A stretch of DNA of 32,894 nucleotides, from contig CALCCB010000078.1 in NCBI GenBank assembly GCA_937899625.1, positions 1 through 32,894 on the forward strand. Direction: 5' to 3'. Below the pieces are notes generated by a model. It did no database searches, was not told the DNA's origin, and was given only the letters and a program-made list of their open reading frames with translations. Source of the DNA: an uncultured Bacteroidota bacterium. GTDB lineage: Bacteria > Bacteroidota > Bacteroidia > Flavobacteriales_D > Crocinitomicaceae. Every line of letters starts with the position of its first letter. Positions within the stretch are counted from its first letter, which is position 1. Below, one piece after another: positions 1-6,508 of the stretch. Made by a program: the position numbers and the translations under genes.

Positions 1-189
1 CCGTTTAAGTGTATTGCTTAAATCATATTGATTGGATTTAGCAGCAGTCTTATGAGCAATAATTTGCTTATCTTGTTTAGAAACGCTTGTTGCGTTTGTA
101 GCAACTAAAACTGGTATGAGTTTGATATCGTGGCTTCCTTCGTGGAAGTTTTTCAAATCAATAGTGTAATCAATTACCATAACCAACAT
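1..189 (-). pseudogene. Minus-strand coding fragment, possibly DUF2075-like, lacking its 5' part
   Basis: The minus strand is open without a stop for 63 codons from an ATG at 189 to the window edge, and the frame stays open back to a TGA at 225-223. The translation looks like real protein: it contains VIDYTIDLKNFHEGSHD followed by IPVLVATNA. From memory this resembles an early internal segment of DUF2075/COG3410-type ATPases, in which a DYALDLKNFH-like stretch is followed by a PVLVATEA-like strand. That assignment is tentative. In such proteins the segment lies well inside the N-terminal half, so the true beginning of the gene is missing here. It is replaced by the start of the opposite-strand coiled-coil gene at about 200-220. 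I infer a 5'-truncated remnant or a rearrangement junction. A genuine short-N-terminus gene starting at ATG 189 or 180 cannot be excluded. Confidence 0.35.
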
Positions 190-205
190 AGCAGGATTAA
201 TCAAA

Positions 206-334
206 ATGGACAATCTAATTAGTCAACTGAACGAAATGCGTCAGCGCATTGAAACTTTGATGGAACAACTGTGAATAGCCCGCAAAGCTGAACAAGTCGC
301 CGAACTCGAAAAAGAATCAGCCGCCAAAGATTCG
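206..334 (+). pseudogene. Disrupted upstream extension of the coiled-coil gene, with in-frame TGA
   Basis: An ATG at 206 opens a frame of 22 codons ending at TGA 272-274. This frame is the same as that of the gene starting at 335. After the TGA it continues without another stop as IARKAEQVAELEKESAAKDS directly into MINESLTF. Both sides of the TGA have coiled-coil composition (Glu, Lys, Gln and Leu rich), so the stop appears to interrupt one coding region. A weak purine-rich site (AGGA, 193-196) precedes ATG 206. The family normally begins with a lipoprotein signal peptide, and none is visible here. Either this is a decayed gene or only the part from ATG 335 is made. Confidence 0.5.
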
Positions 335-1039
335 ATGATCAATGAATCACTAACATTTTTCTCAGAGATCCAGAAAAACCTGGCAGCAATTGAATTAAAG
401 AAGGATGAAATCCGATTGATTTCTAAAGATGGTGAGATTTCTCAAGATGAAAAGGACTGGATCCTTGAGCAGATCAACCATATCAACTATTTAAGGGAAG
501 AGAATCTGAAGAAGGTAAAATTCTTGAATGATCAGCTTAAAAAGAATAACCTGAAGATCAAGGAACTCGAAAATATGATCCAGTCATTACTTGAATCCAT
601 TCAGGAAAAAGATGAACAAATAGCAGTACTTCAAGGCGATCTGAACGCTTTAGACAAAGCATATTCAAGATTATTTGATGCCTACCAGGAGAAAGCTGAA
701 ATGGTTGAAGAACTGACTGAAGAACTCAATAAGGTATTCTATACCTATGGAACGGAAGATGAATTGGTTAAGAACAAGGTGATCGAACGTAAAAATGGAT
801 TTATCGGGATCGGCAAAAAGATCAATTTAATGGACAATTTCAATCAGAAGTATTTTGCCCAGGTCGATCTGACGGAAGAATCTGAGATATTCATTGAAGG
901 TTCTGATGTAAAGTTTATAACTGATCATCCCTCTGCGTCCTACAAACTGATTCCCACTGGAAAAAACACCAAGATCAAGATCTTGAACGCTCGCGATTTC
1001 TGGAAAGTATCCCGTTATCTGGTGGTGATCATTGATTGA
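335..1039 (+). CDS. Coiled-coil protein of a Bacteroidota lipoprotein family (Cbp1-like), N-terminally truncated
   Basis: The 234-residue product has a long predicted coiled coil (about residues 45-140, heptad-rich, Lys/Glu/Leu/Ile). It ends in a compact C-terminal domain with FIGIGKKINLMDNFNQKYF, the strand pair around FITDHPSASYKL and a final FWKVSRYLVVII. From memory this C-terminal pattern (FGTKKEL, NKDYFTKID, THPSGSYKL, FWSVSKYLVV) marks a widespread Bacteroidota family of secreted coiled-coil lipoproteins, some annotated as Cbp1-type collagen-binding adhesins. Members normally start with a signal peptide and lipobox Cys. This copy has neither, and an in-frame TGA (272-274) lies just upstream. 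It may therefore be a non-exported remnant. ATG 335 is the first start after that TGA. The 3' end is 3 bp from a convergent gene. Confidence 0.7.
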   Translation: MINESLTFFSEIQKNLAAIELKKDEIRLISKDGEISQDEKDWILEQINHINYLREENLKKVKFLNDQLKKNNLKIKELENMIQSLLESIQEKDEQIAVLQGDLNALDKAYSRLFDAYQEKAEMVEELTEELNKVFYTYGTEDELVKNKVIERKNGFIGIGKKINLMDNFNQKYFAQVDLTEESEIFIEGSDVKFITDHPSASYKLIPTGKNTKIKILNARDFWKVSRYLVVIID

Positions 1040-1042
1040 TCA

Positions 1043-1687
1043 TTACATATGATGGAATGAAAACTCCTTTGAATTGAATTCTTCTTCAAACAAATGAGGA
1101 TAATACTTTTTCATTTCCTCATTCATCAACATCACAGGGACATCATTAAAAGTACCATAGTACTGAAGGTATTCCATAAACTTTTTCCCCTGATCAAATT
1201 CCTGGAACATTGAGTTCTCCTTTCCATTCCATTCCAAAGGAGCAACCCCTGAAATTCTACAGATTCTAGAATCGAAGGCCGGAGTGCATTTGACCCACTT
1301 ATCATTCAAATAGAGCTCAACAAATCCATGAAAAACGATCTCGGGTCTTCGAAGATATCTCGTGAGTTTTTCTACGCCTATATGATTGGTTACAATTGCA
1401 TACCCTAGACGGGAAGGTATATTGAATTTTCGTGCGCATGCAGCAAGCACGATTGCTTTTTCAACACACCAAGCTCTCCTTCCTTTTCGAATAATTTCAG
1501 ACCCAACCAACGCTGATGGTCTAAGATCAAGATGATACGGATCATAAAGGAAAGACTCGCGGACCAAATTATACATGTGCACTGCCAAAATTGTTTGGTC
1601 CTCATTCTGAACGATATTCCCACAGAATTCATCGTACACAGGAGAATGGAAATCCAGAAAATATGTATCCTTTAAAAACTCTTCCAT
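1043..1687 (-). CDS. Transglutaminase-like (papain-fold) domain protein
   Basis: The 214-residue protein has the transglutaminase-core triad pattern: Cys74 in GRRAWCVEKAIVLAACAR, His120 in VFHGFVELYLNDKWV and Asp139 in CTPAFD. This order and spacing is typical of transglutaminase-like cysteine peptidases (Transglut_core superfamily). The aromatic-Cys helix followed by a His strand and an Asp strand supports an active enzyme rather than a degenerate one. No signal peptide or membrane segment is seen, so it is probably cytoplasmic. The start is taken as ATG 1687. The frame is open to a TTG at 1723, but that would nearly abut the divergent gene at 1727. It would also swallow a plausible minus-strand -7 box (TAAAATTG, 1718-1711) 24 nt before the ATG. 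The substrate is unknown. Confidence 0.75.
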   Translation of the reverse strand: MEEFLKDTYFLDFHSPVYDEFCGNIVQNEDQTILAVHMYNLVRESFLYDPYHLDLRPSALVGSEIIRKGRRAWCVEKAIVLAACARKFNIPSRLGYAIVTNHIGVEKLTRYLRRPEIVFHGFVELYLNDKWVKCTPAFDSRICRISGVAPLEWNGKENSMFQEFDQGKKFMEYLQYYGTFNDVPVMLMNEEMKKYYPHLFEEEFNSKEFSFHHM

Positions 1688-1710
1688 TATACTTATCACG
1701 TAAATATTTG

Positions 1711-1718
1711 CAATTTTA
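1711..1718 (-). promoter_or_regulatory. Probable -7 box of the transglutaminase-like gene
   Basis: The minus strand reads TAAAATTG followed by C. This differs by one base from the Bacteroidota -7 consensus TAnnTTTG and is the same variant form as the box before rplS. It lies 23 nt upstream of ATG 1687, which supports that start over the upstream TTG. No clear -33 TTTG is seen. Confidence 0.35.
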
Positions 1719-1726
1719 CACAAAGG

Positions 1727-2311
1727 ATGTCATCATTGAGTAATAAATATCAGGCAGAGAATAAAAAGGAAACAACTGTTTTAATTAAAATGAGACGGTT
1801 GATCTTAGGAGATGAGATTGCCGATCCATTCACTCAGGTTACTTTTTATATCAACTTGGTTTTCTGGATCCTTTTCATGGTTTGGTCGGTGGCCTCTCTT
1901 ATTGCCTTCTCTCAGATAGAACTCATTATTAGCACGAAAGAAATTCCTGTTGAAGAAATTATTGACCAAAGGGGAATTCAACTTGGTTTTGAGCCTGGAA
2001 GATTCATTGATTCATTGATGTTCTATCAATACATTCGACTTTTCACTTGGATCACTTTCCTATTCGGCCTTATTTTGCTGTACCGAAAAATGAAGTCTTT
2101 CATTTATTTTACCTTGATTCCATTACTTGTGAATGTAACAGCGGTTTTATTTTTACTTGGGTACGAGTACTTCAGGAATGATGTAAGCACTTTTGACAAA
2201 ATCTCCTCATTGATCATGGCAGTGAGTTGTGTCGTCTTTTATTTTTTGATCAGAAAAGAAGACGATGAGGGAGTCATGAATTTCTTTGGGGTTGAAGATA
2301 CTGATGAATGA
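1727..2311 (+). CDS. Hypothetical four-helix membrane protein
   Basis: The family is not recognised. The 194-residue protein has a hydrophilic N-terminus of about 35 residues and four hydrophobic segments at roughly residues 38-62, 100-122, 127-148 and 157-172. It ends in an acidic tail (RKEDDEGVMNFFGVEDTDE). The layout suggests a small integral inner-membrane protein with both ends in the cytoplasm. It is divergent from the transglutaminase-like gene with little space between them. It converges on aroK, and their 3' ends overlap by 38 bp (2274-2311), so the acidic tail is encoded opposite the end of aroK. Nothing in the sequence indicates a specific function. Confidence 0.75.
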   Translation: MSSLSNKYQAENKKETTVLIKMRRLILGDEIADPFTQVTFYINLVFWILFMVWSVASLIAFSQIELIISTKEIPVEEIIDQRGIQLGFEPGRFIDSLMFYQYIRLFTWITFLFGLILLYRKMKSFIYFTLIPLLVNVTAVLFLLGYEYFRNDVSTFDKISSLIMAVSCVVFYFLIRKEDDEGVMNFFGVEDTDE

Positions 2312-2786
2312 TCTTTGGATCCTGCTCCTCTCTCTCCAGTATAAAATGTGCCATTCGATAATATTCTTCCCGCTCCGCCAGCTTTGTATCGATGTATTGA
2401 AGCAAATCTGCCTCAGATAATCCTTCAAGCAAGGGTCTCTGATTTTTAGCTTGCTTTAATCGCTGTGCAAGCTCTTTTGCTGATCTCTGAAGGTATAATG
2501 TAGTACCCAATTCATTTAACACGGACATGTTATCTGCAACACATGGCATCCCTCCTCCTGTTGCGAGAACAAAATTAGATTCTGGTAAAGAAAGGATAAA
2601 TGAACGCTCAAGATTTCTGAAATAGGCTTCACCGTGAACAGAAAAGATCTTTCCGATCGACATTCCAGTGTTCCTTTCGATTTCAAGATCGGAATCAATG
2701 AAGGGAATAGCGAGCAATTTTGCCAATTTCTTACCTATCGTGGTTTTTCCTGATCCCATAAAGCCGACAAGTATAATTTTGTTCAC
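2274..2786 (-). CDS. aroK: Shikimate kinase
   Basis: The enzyme phosphorylates the 3-hydroxyl of shikimate with ATP in the chorismate (aromatic amino acid) pathway in the cytoplasm. The 170-residue protein is of normal family length. It shows the P-loop GFMGSGKT (8-15), the shikimate-binding DSD at 31-33 and Arg57, the GGG motif at 77-79, the lid arginine in QRP (R117) and the late Arg in the EREEYYR segment. The start codon is GTG at 2786-2784, because no ATG fits the conserved MNKIILVGFMGSGK start. A perfect -7 box lies just upstream on the same strand. The 3' end overlaps the convergent membrane-protein gene by 38 bp. It appears to be transcribed alone. Confidence 0.95.
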   Translation of the reverse strand: MNKIILVGFMGSGKTTIGKKLAKLLAIPFIDSDLEIERNTGMSIGKIFSVHGEAYFRNLERSFILSLPESNFVLATGGGMPCVADNMSVLNELGTTLYLQRSAKELAQRLKQAKNQRPLLEGLSEADLLQYIDTKLAEREEYYRMAHFILEREEQDPKIIHQYLQPQRNS

Positions 2787-2802
2787 CTCGATTGATTTTT
2801 AT

Positions 2803-2810
2803 CAAAGTTA
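2803..2810 (-). promoter_or_regulatory. -7 promoter box of aroK
   Basis: The minus strand reads TAACTTTG, a perfect TAnnTTTG box, ending 16 nt before the GTG start of aroK. A transcription start a few bases after the box leaves a leader of about 12 nt. No -33 TTTG is seen at the usual distance. Confidence 0.5.
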
Positions 2811-2885
2811 GGCAAAAATTATGGTGGCTTCAGGCTTGCATATCAATGGCTTATAAATTCGGGTTAAAAATTCGAGTAAAAAAAA

Positions 2886-2915
2886 TTGCAATAAAAAATA
2901 ATACGGCTATATTTG
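2886..2915 (+). promoter_or_regulatory. Promoter of tRNA-Lys (TTG-N19-TATATTTG)
   Basis: TTG at 2886-2888 and TATATTTG at 2908-2915 are separated by 19 nt. This fits the Bacteroidota -33/-7 promoter form. The box ends 17 nt upstream of the mature tRNA 5' end at 2933, leaving a short leader for RNase P to remove. Confidence 0.6.
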
Positions 2916-2932
2916 CACTCCCAAAAGGAAAT

Positions 2933-3005
2933 GATTCCGTAGCTCAGTCGGTAGAGCAATACACTTTTAATGTATGGGTCCTGGGTTCGAGCCCCAGCGG
3001 GATCA
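2933..3005 (+). tRNA. tRNA-Lys, anticodon UUU
   Basis: A complete 73-nt cloverleaf can be drawn. The acceptor stem is GATTCCG with CGGGATC (one G-U pair). The D arm is GCTC-AGTCGGTA-GAGC. The anticodon stem ATACA/TGTAT encloses the loop CTTTTAA, giving anticodon TTT. The T arm is CTGGG-TTCGAGC-CCCAG, and the discriminator base is A at 3005. CCA is not encoded, so it must be added after transcription. It has its own promoter and a strong terminator 6 nt downstream, so it is a single-gene transcript. Confidence 0.97.
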
Positions 3006-3010
3006 CAAGA

Positions 3011-3036
3011 AGCCTCTCAAATGAGAGGCTTTTTTG
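3011..3036 (+). terminator. Rho-independent terminator of tRNA-Lys
   Basis: An 8-bp perfect stem AGCCTCTC/GAGAGGCT with loop AAAT is followed by a run of T. It begins 6 nt after the tRNA. Confidence 0.9.
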
Positions 3037-3103
3037 TTTTCCTTTTTTCAACGACTCAAATTTCGTAATTTTAGTACCCAATTAGAAACTATTTATTCTG
3101 AAA

Positions 3104-5962
3104 ATGAGACTTTTACACCTTTTATTGCTTACTGTTTTAGTCAGTTCATCAACTTATGGACAAAGTCTGAAATGGGCTACAACAATTCCTGTTTCAACCA
3201 CCTTTTCGTCTGCCAGAGCAACAGATCTTAATTCAGATGGCACTTCCGACATCGTTATTGGAGGGGGACTTGACGGTTTTCCAGAATTACATGGGGTGAA
3301 CGCAATAAATGGAGTTGACGGAACGCTACTTTGGAATTTTCCAACCGATGAAGAGATTTTTGGAAGTGCTCAGTTTTACGATATTACAGGCGATAACATT
3401 GAAGATGTTTTCATTGGTGGAAGATATGCAGAATTTTATGCAATAAACGGAGCTACAGGAAACATGATCTGGGAATTCTTCCCGTACTCTCCTACTGCAT
3501 CTGTAGATAGTGGTTGGTTTAATTTTTACAATGCTCAATTAATTCCAGATCAAAATTCAGACACCTACCCAGATCTATTAACTTCCAATGGAGGAAACCA
3601 TTCATTGCCTTCATGGGATACTTTGAGAGAACCCGGGTATCTAATGATTCTCGATATTCTGGACGGTAGTTTAATCGCAAAAGACACAATGCCTGACGGT
3701 GAGGAAACCTATTGTTCACCTGTTTACTACAACTACCTGGGTACTACCTACATTATTTTTGGTTCAGGAGGTGAAAACGATGGCGGATCACTTTGGAGAG
3801 TGACACTTACTGAGTTAATGAATAATGACATTTCCAATGCCCAAATGCTTGCAACAGATCCAGATGTCGGATTTATTGCCCCTTCATCGTTGGCCGATAT
3901 AAATGGAGATGGAGTTCTTGACATAATAAATCAAGCTTACGATGGGACCGTCAGAACATTTGACGGTATTACAGGAACTCTTATATGGCAAAACAATAAT
4001 CCTGGGACTGAATCAAGTGCTGCACCAGCAATAGGTAATTTCACCGGAAACTCGACTCCTGACGTCTTTTGTGCTTTAAGCAAAGGAACTGGTCAGACAT
4101 ATACAGATTATTATCAGTTGATGATTGATGGTAGTACAGGACAGACAATCTGGAAGGACAGTATTGGTCAAATGCATTTTGCATCGTCCTCCGCAGCAGA
4201 CCTAGACTTCAATGGAAGAGATGAGGCTATCATTTCGGTTAATTACCACAACGGAACAAACTTTAGTCACCAGCTGCATTCGATTGATTTCGATAATGAT
4301 TTAGTGAACAATCTTTACCTTGCAGAAGGTGGCGTTAACCTCGCTAGTACTCCATTGATTGAAGATCTTGATGGGAATGGAATTTTAGATTTTGTTTTTG
4401 CTTTTCGCGCAGATAGCATTAATCCGATGGGCCAGAATGGTTTTAAGATCAGATGTATAGAAGGAACAAATTTAGAAACTGGAGTTGGAATTGCGTGGGG
4501 AGGATATATGGGAACAGGATATGACGGCGTGTACAATTATGAGGGTCAACCATGCGGAAGCGTAAGTGTATCAGCTTCTATCAATAATATATCTTGTAAT
4601 TATTTCTCTGATGGTTCGATCTCATTGACTCCTATGAGTGGTATAGCTCCATTCACCTATCTGTGGGAGTCTGGACAAACAACGAGTGCGATCAGTAATC
4701 TTTCAGCAAACACTTATTCAGTGATAGTAACTGATGCCACAGGTTGCTTTACAGAGCAAACGTATACGCTGACAGATCCATTTGTCATTAGTATCGGAGG
4801 AATTATAACACCGACTTGCCCTGGAGATCTAAATGGACAGGCAACCGCCAATAGCTCGGGATGTCCTTGTACATTCAGCACCTGCATTTTTGAGTGGGAT
4901 AATGGCGTATTGGGTAAAACTGGAACCGGTCTTTCAGCAGGTTGGAATTATGTGACGATCACCCACATGAATGGCTGCGTGCTGACTGACTCAGTATACA
5001 TTCCTGAACCTTATCCTATTGTAGACAGTACAATTGTAACAAACATTCAATGTGCAACAGCTCCAGGAAACGAAGGAACCATTGAATTAATTCTAAATCA
5101 ACCTGCATTCACAAATCTACTCTGGAACACAGGTGAGACTTCTACTTTAATTGATAGTCTTTCGGTTGATGACTATTATGTCTTATTAAGCGACAACAGA
5201 GGGTGTGCAGATTCAATTTTTGTTTCTATTACCTCAAACGATACTATAATCATTAACTATTCGGTGGATCAACCATTATGTTCAAATTCTGCTGACGGAA
5301 TGATCACTTCGCAAGTCACTGGAGGAGTCCCGCCTTATTCCTACAATTGGTCCAACAGCGAACAAACCTCTCAAATCTCCGGTCTTACAGCAGGTAACTT
5401 TTCTCTGGAAGTAACGGATGATGTTGGATGTACTGTTTCTTCGGACAACATAGAAATCATCTCCCCTGAGCCGATTACAGTACAGTTCTCTTCCATTTTA
5501 AATGATGCCACAGGTAATTGCACAGGTTATGCTGAAGCAATAGTCGACAATGGAACACAACCATATACCTACGATTGGTCGCCATCGAGTTCGACAACCG
5601 AAATAAATGATAATTTATGCGAAGGATATAATGTCCTAGTCATTACTGATCAAAATGGTTGTACTGCTACAGATAGCGTTTTAATACTCAATACAGTTGG
5701 CCTTATTGAAAATGGTATAGATAATATCTCGATATATCCCAATCCATTTTCTAACCAACTACAGATAAATTGTGACCCATCAAAAGTCGAACAAATATCT
5801 GTAACTGACATTTCAGGTAAAGTAGTGTTTGAAAATGCAGCAATCGAATCGATAAATGTGATTGATTTGTCATATTTATCTTCTGGCTCATATTTTGCTG
5901 TAATAAAATTGAAAGATCAAACTAATATCAGTTTTAAACTTGCCAAGGTGAGTGACTATTAA
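3104..5962 (+). CDS. Secreted FG-GAP/beta-propeller protein with five SprB-type repeats and T9SS sorting domain
   Basis: The 952-residue protein starts with a signal peptide (MRLLHLLLLTVLVSSSTYG). Residues about 30-480 carry repeated Asp-rich Ca-binding-like loops (DLNSDGTSDIV, DITGDNIEDVF, DINGDGVLDII, DLDGNGILDFV). These are typical of FG-GAP/VCBS seven-bladed propellers, here with PQQ-like WNF/W strands. About residues 485-865 hold five divergent SprB repeats, each with a central YxW(S/E)xG strand and a C-terminal VTDxxGC. The last 85 residues (from ISIYPNPFSNQL to FKLAKVSDY) form a type A T9SS sorting domain, so the protein should cross the outer membrane and stay on or leave the surface. 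ATG 3104 gives the best signal peptide. TAATTTTA (3066-3073) is a possible -7 box. A binding or adhesin role is inferred, and no catalytic motif is seen. Confidence 0.88.
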   Translation: MRLLHLLLLTVLVSSSTYGQSLKWATTIPVSTTFSSARATDLNSDGTSDIVIGGGLDGFPELHGVNAINGVDGTLLWNFPTDEEIFGSAQFYDITGDNIEDVFIGGRYAEFYAINGATGNMIWEFFPYSPTASVDSGWFNFYNAQLIPDQNSDTYPDLLTSNGGNHSLPSWDTLREPGYLMILDILDGSLIAKDTMPDGEETYCSPVYYNYLGTTYIIFGSGGENDGGSLWRVTLTELMNNDISNAQMLATDPDVGFIAPSSLADINGDGVLDIINQAYDGTVRTFDGITGTLIWQNNNPGTESSAAPAIGNFTGNSTPDVFCALSKGTGQTYTDYYQLMIDGSTGQTIWKDSIGQMHFASSSAADLDFNGRDEAIISVNYHNGTNFSHQLHSIDFDNDLVNNLYLAEGGVNLASTPLIEDLDGNGILDFVFAFRADSINPMGQNGFKIRCIEGTNLETGVGIAWGGYMGTGYDGVYNYEGQPCGSVSVSASINNISCNYFSDGSISLTPMSGIAPFTYLWESGQTTSAISNLSANTYSVIVTDATGCFTEQTYTLTDPFVISIGGIITPTCPGDLNGQATANSSGCPCTFSTCIFEWDNGVLGKTGTGLSAGWNYVTITHMNGCVLTDSVYIPEPYPIVDSTIVTNIQCATAPGNEGTIELILNQPAFTNLLWNTGETSTLIDSLSVDDYYVLLSDNRGCADSIFVSITSNDTIIINYSVDQPLCSNSADGMITSQVTGGVPPYSYNWSNSEQTSQISGLTAGNFSLEVTDDVGCTVSSDNIEIISPEPITVQFSSILNDATGNCTGYAEAIVDNGTQPYTYDWSPSSSTTEINDNLCEGYNVLVITDQNGCTATDSVLILNTVGLIENGIDNISIYPNPFSNQLQINCDPSKVEQISVTDISGKVVFENAAIESINVIDLSYLSSGSYFAVIKLKDQTNISFKLAKVSDY

Positions 5963-5983
5963 AAACTAAACATTAGTTTTGAT
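5962..5983 (+). terminator. Possible weak terminator hairpin after the propeller/SprB gene
   Basis: An 8-bp AT-rich inverted repeat AAAACTAA-ACA-TTAGTTTT begins at the last base of the TAA stop codon. The right arm ends in TTTT but the stem is weak. The right arm also holds the probable -7 box of tmRNA, so the two functions overlap. Confidence 0.35.
5974..5981 (+). promoter_or_regulatory. Probable -7 box of ssrA
   Basis: TAGTTTTG is a perfect TAnnTTTG match. It ends 12 nt before the mature tmRNA 5' end (5994), leaving a short leader for RNase P removal. A clear -33 TTG at the usual spacing is not seen. Confidence 0.45.
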
Positions 5984-5993
5984 TACGTTCTTT

Positions 5994-6393
5994 GGGGTCG
6001 ACATTGGATTTGACAGCGGTAGCGGTAGTCAAGTGTCAGCATGCAGAGCATTGCGGTGAAGCTCTTTAATATCTTGTCGCAAACAATAATTGACAACACG
6101 TCATACGCACTTGCTGCTTAATTTACTGAATGTAAATTGGCTTAATCCCGGTGAAGCACAGTAGCCAGGACAAGTACTTCCTCTGAGGTCCCGCCCGTTG
6201 ACCTTAGTTCTTGGAAGTTCATTCCATCGGGCTGGCAGAAACGATTGTTCTACATTTCTGTAAGATCTTAGAACATAAGTCAGGGCTTTGGGTGCCATTG
6301 TCCGTACCCTGATCGAAAATCAATCACTGGATAAGCATGTAGAAAGCTTGAAAACTCATCGTTTGGACGAGGGTTCGAACCCCTCCGACTCCA
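5994..6393 (+). ncRNA. ssrA: Transfer-messenger RNA (tmRNA)
   Basis: The 5' end GGGGTCGACATTGGATTTGAC and the 3' end GAGGGTTCGAACCCCTCCGACTCCA form the tRNA-Ala-like domain. The acceptor stem GGGGTCG/CGACTCC keeps the third-position G-U pair needed for alanine charging, and the T arm is intact. CCA is not encoded. The RNA is about 400 nt and single-piece. It rescues stalled ribosomes with SmpB and adds a degradation tag. The tag end TCA TAC GCA CTT GCT GCT TAA (SYALAA-stop, 6101-6121) is clear. The likely resume region TTGTCGCAAAC (6074-6084), which resembles that of E. coli, is in a different frame and would reach TGA at 6091-6093. The exact tag is therefore uncertain: read in the SYALAA frame it would include QTIIDNTSYALAA. 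Confidence 0.95.
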
Positions 6394-6400
6394 CTTTTCA

Positions 6401-6441
6401 AAAAGCGCAGGCCTCGATTTTTCGGGACCTGCGCTTTTTTA
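6401..6441 (+). terminator. Terminator of ssrA
   Basis: An 11-bp stem AAAAGCGCAGG (6401-6411) pairs with CCTGCGCTTTT (6428-6438) around a 16-nt loop that can itself pair partly. It is followed by T residues, 7 nt after the tmRNA 3' end. Confidence 0.85.
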
Positions 6442-6508
6442 TTTGTGCTTATCGGTAGAATCTCATGAACCAATAGCGGGTAATTTTCGTTATTTTTAGT
6501 GACTCAAT

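Noticed and set aside
1-340. Insertion sequence or transposon end at the left junction
   Set aside because: No transposase, terminal inverted repeat or target-site duplication can be seen.
1688-1723. TTG start of the transglutaminase-like gene at 1723
   Set aside because: It would abut the divergent gene and cover a plausible -7 box. ATG 1687 fits better.
2792-3085. Plus-strand open frame of 97 codons
   Set aside because: It covers the tRNA-Lys, its promoter and terminator, and the translation is low-complexity and unlike protein.
6101-6298. Minus-strand open frame of 65 codons
   Set aside because: It lies inside tmRNA, whose structure explains the sequence.
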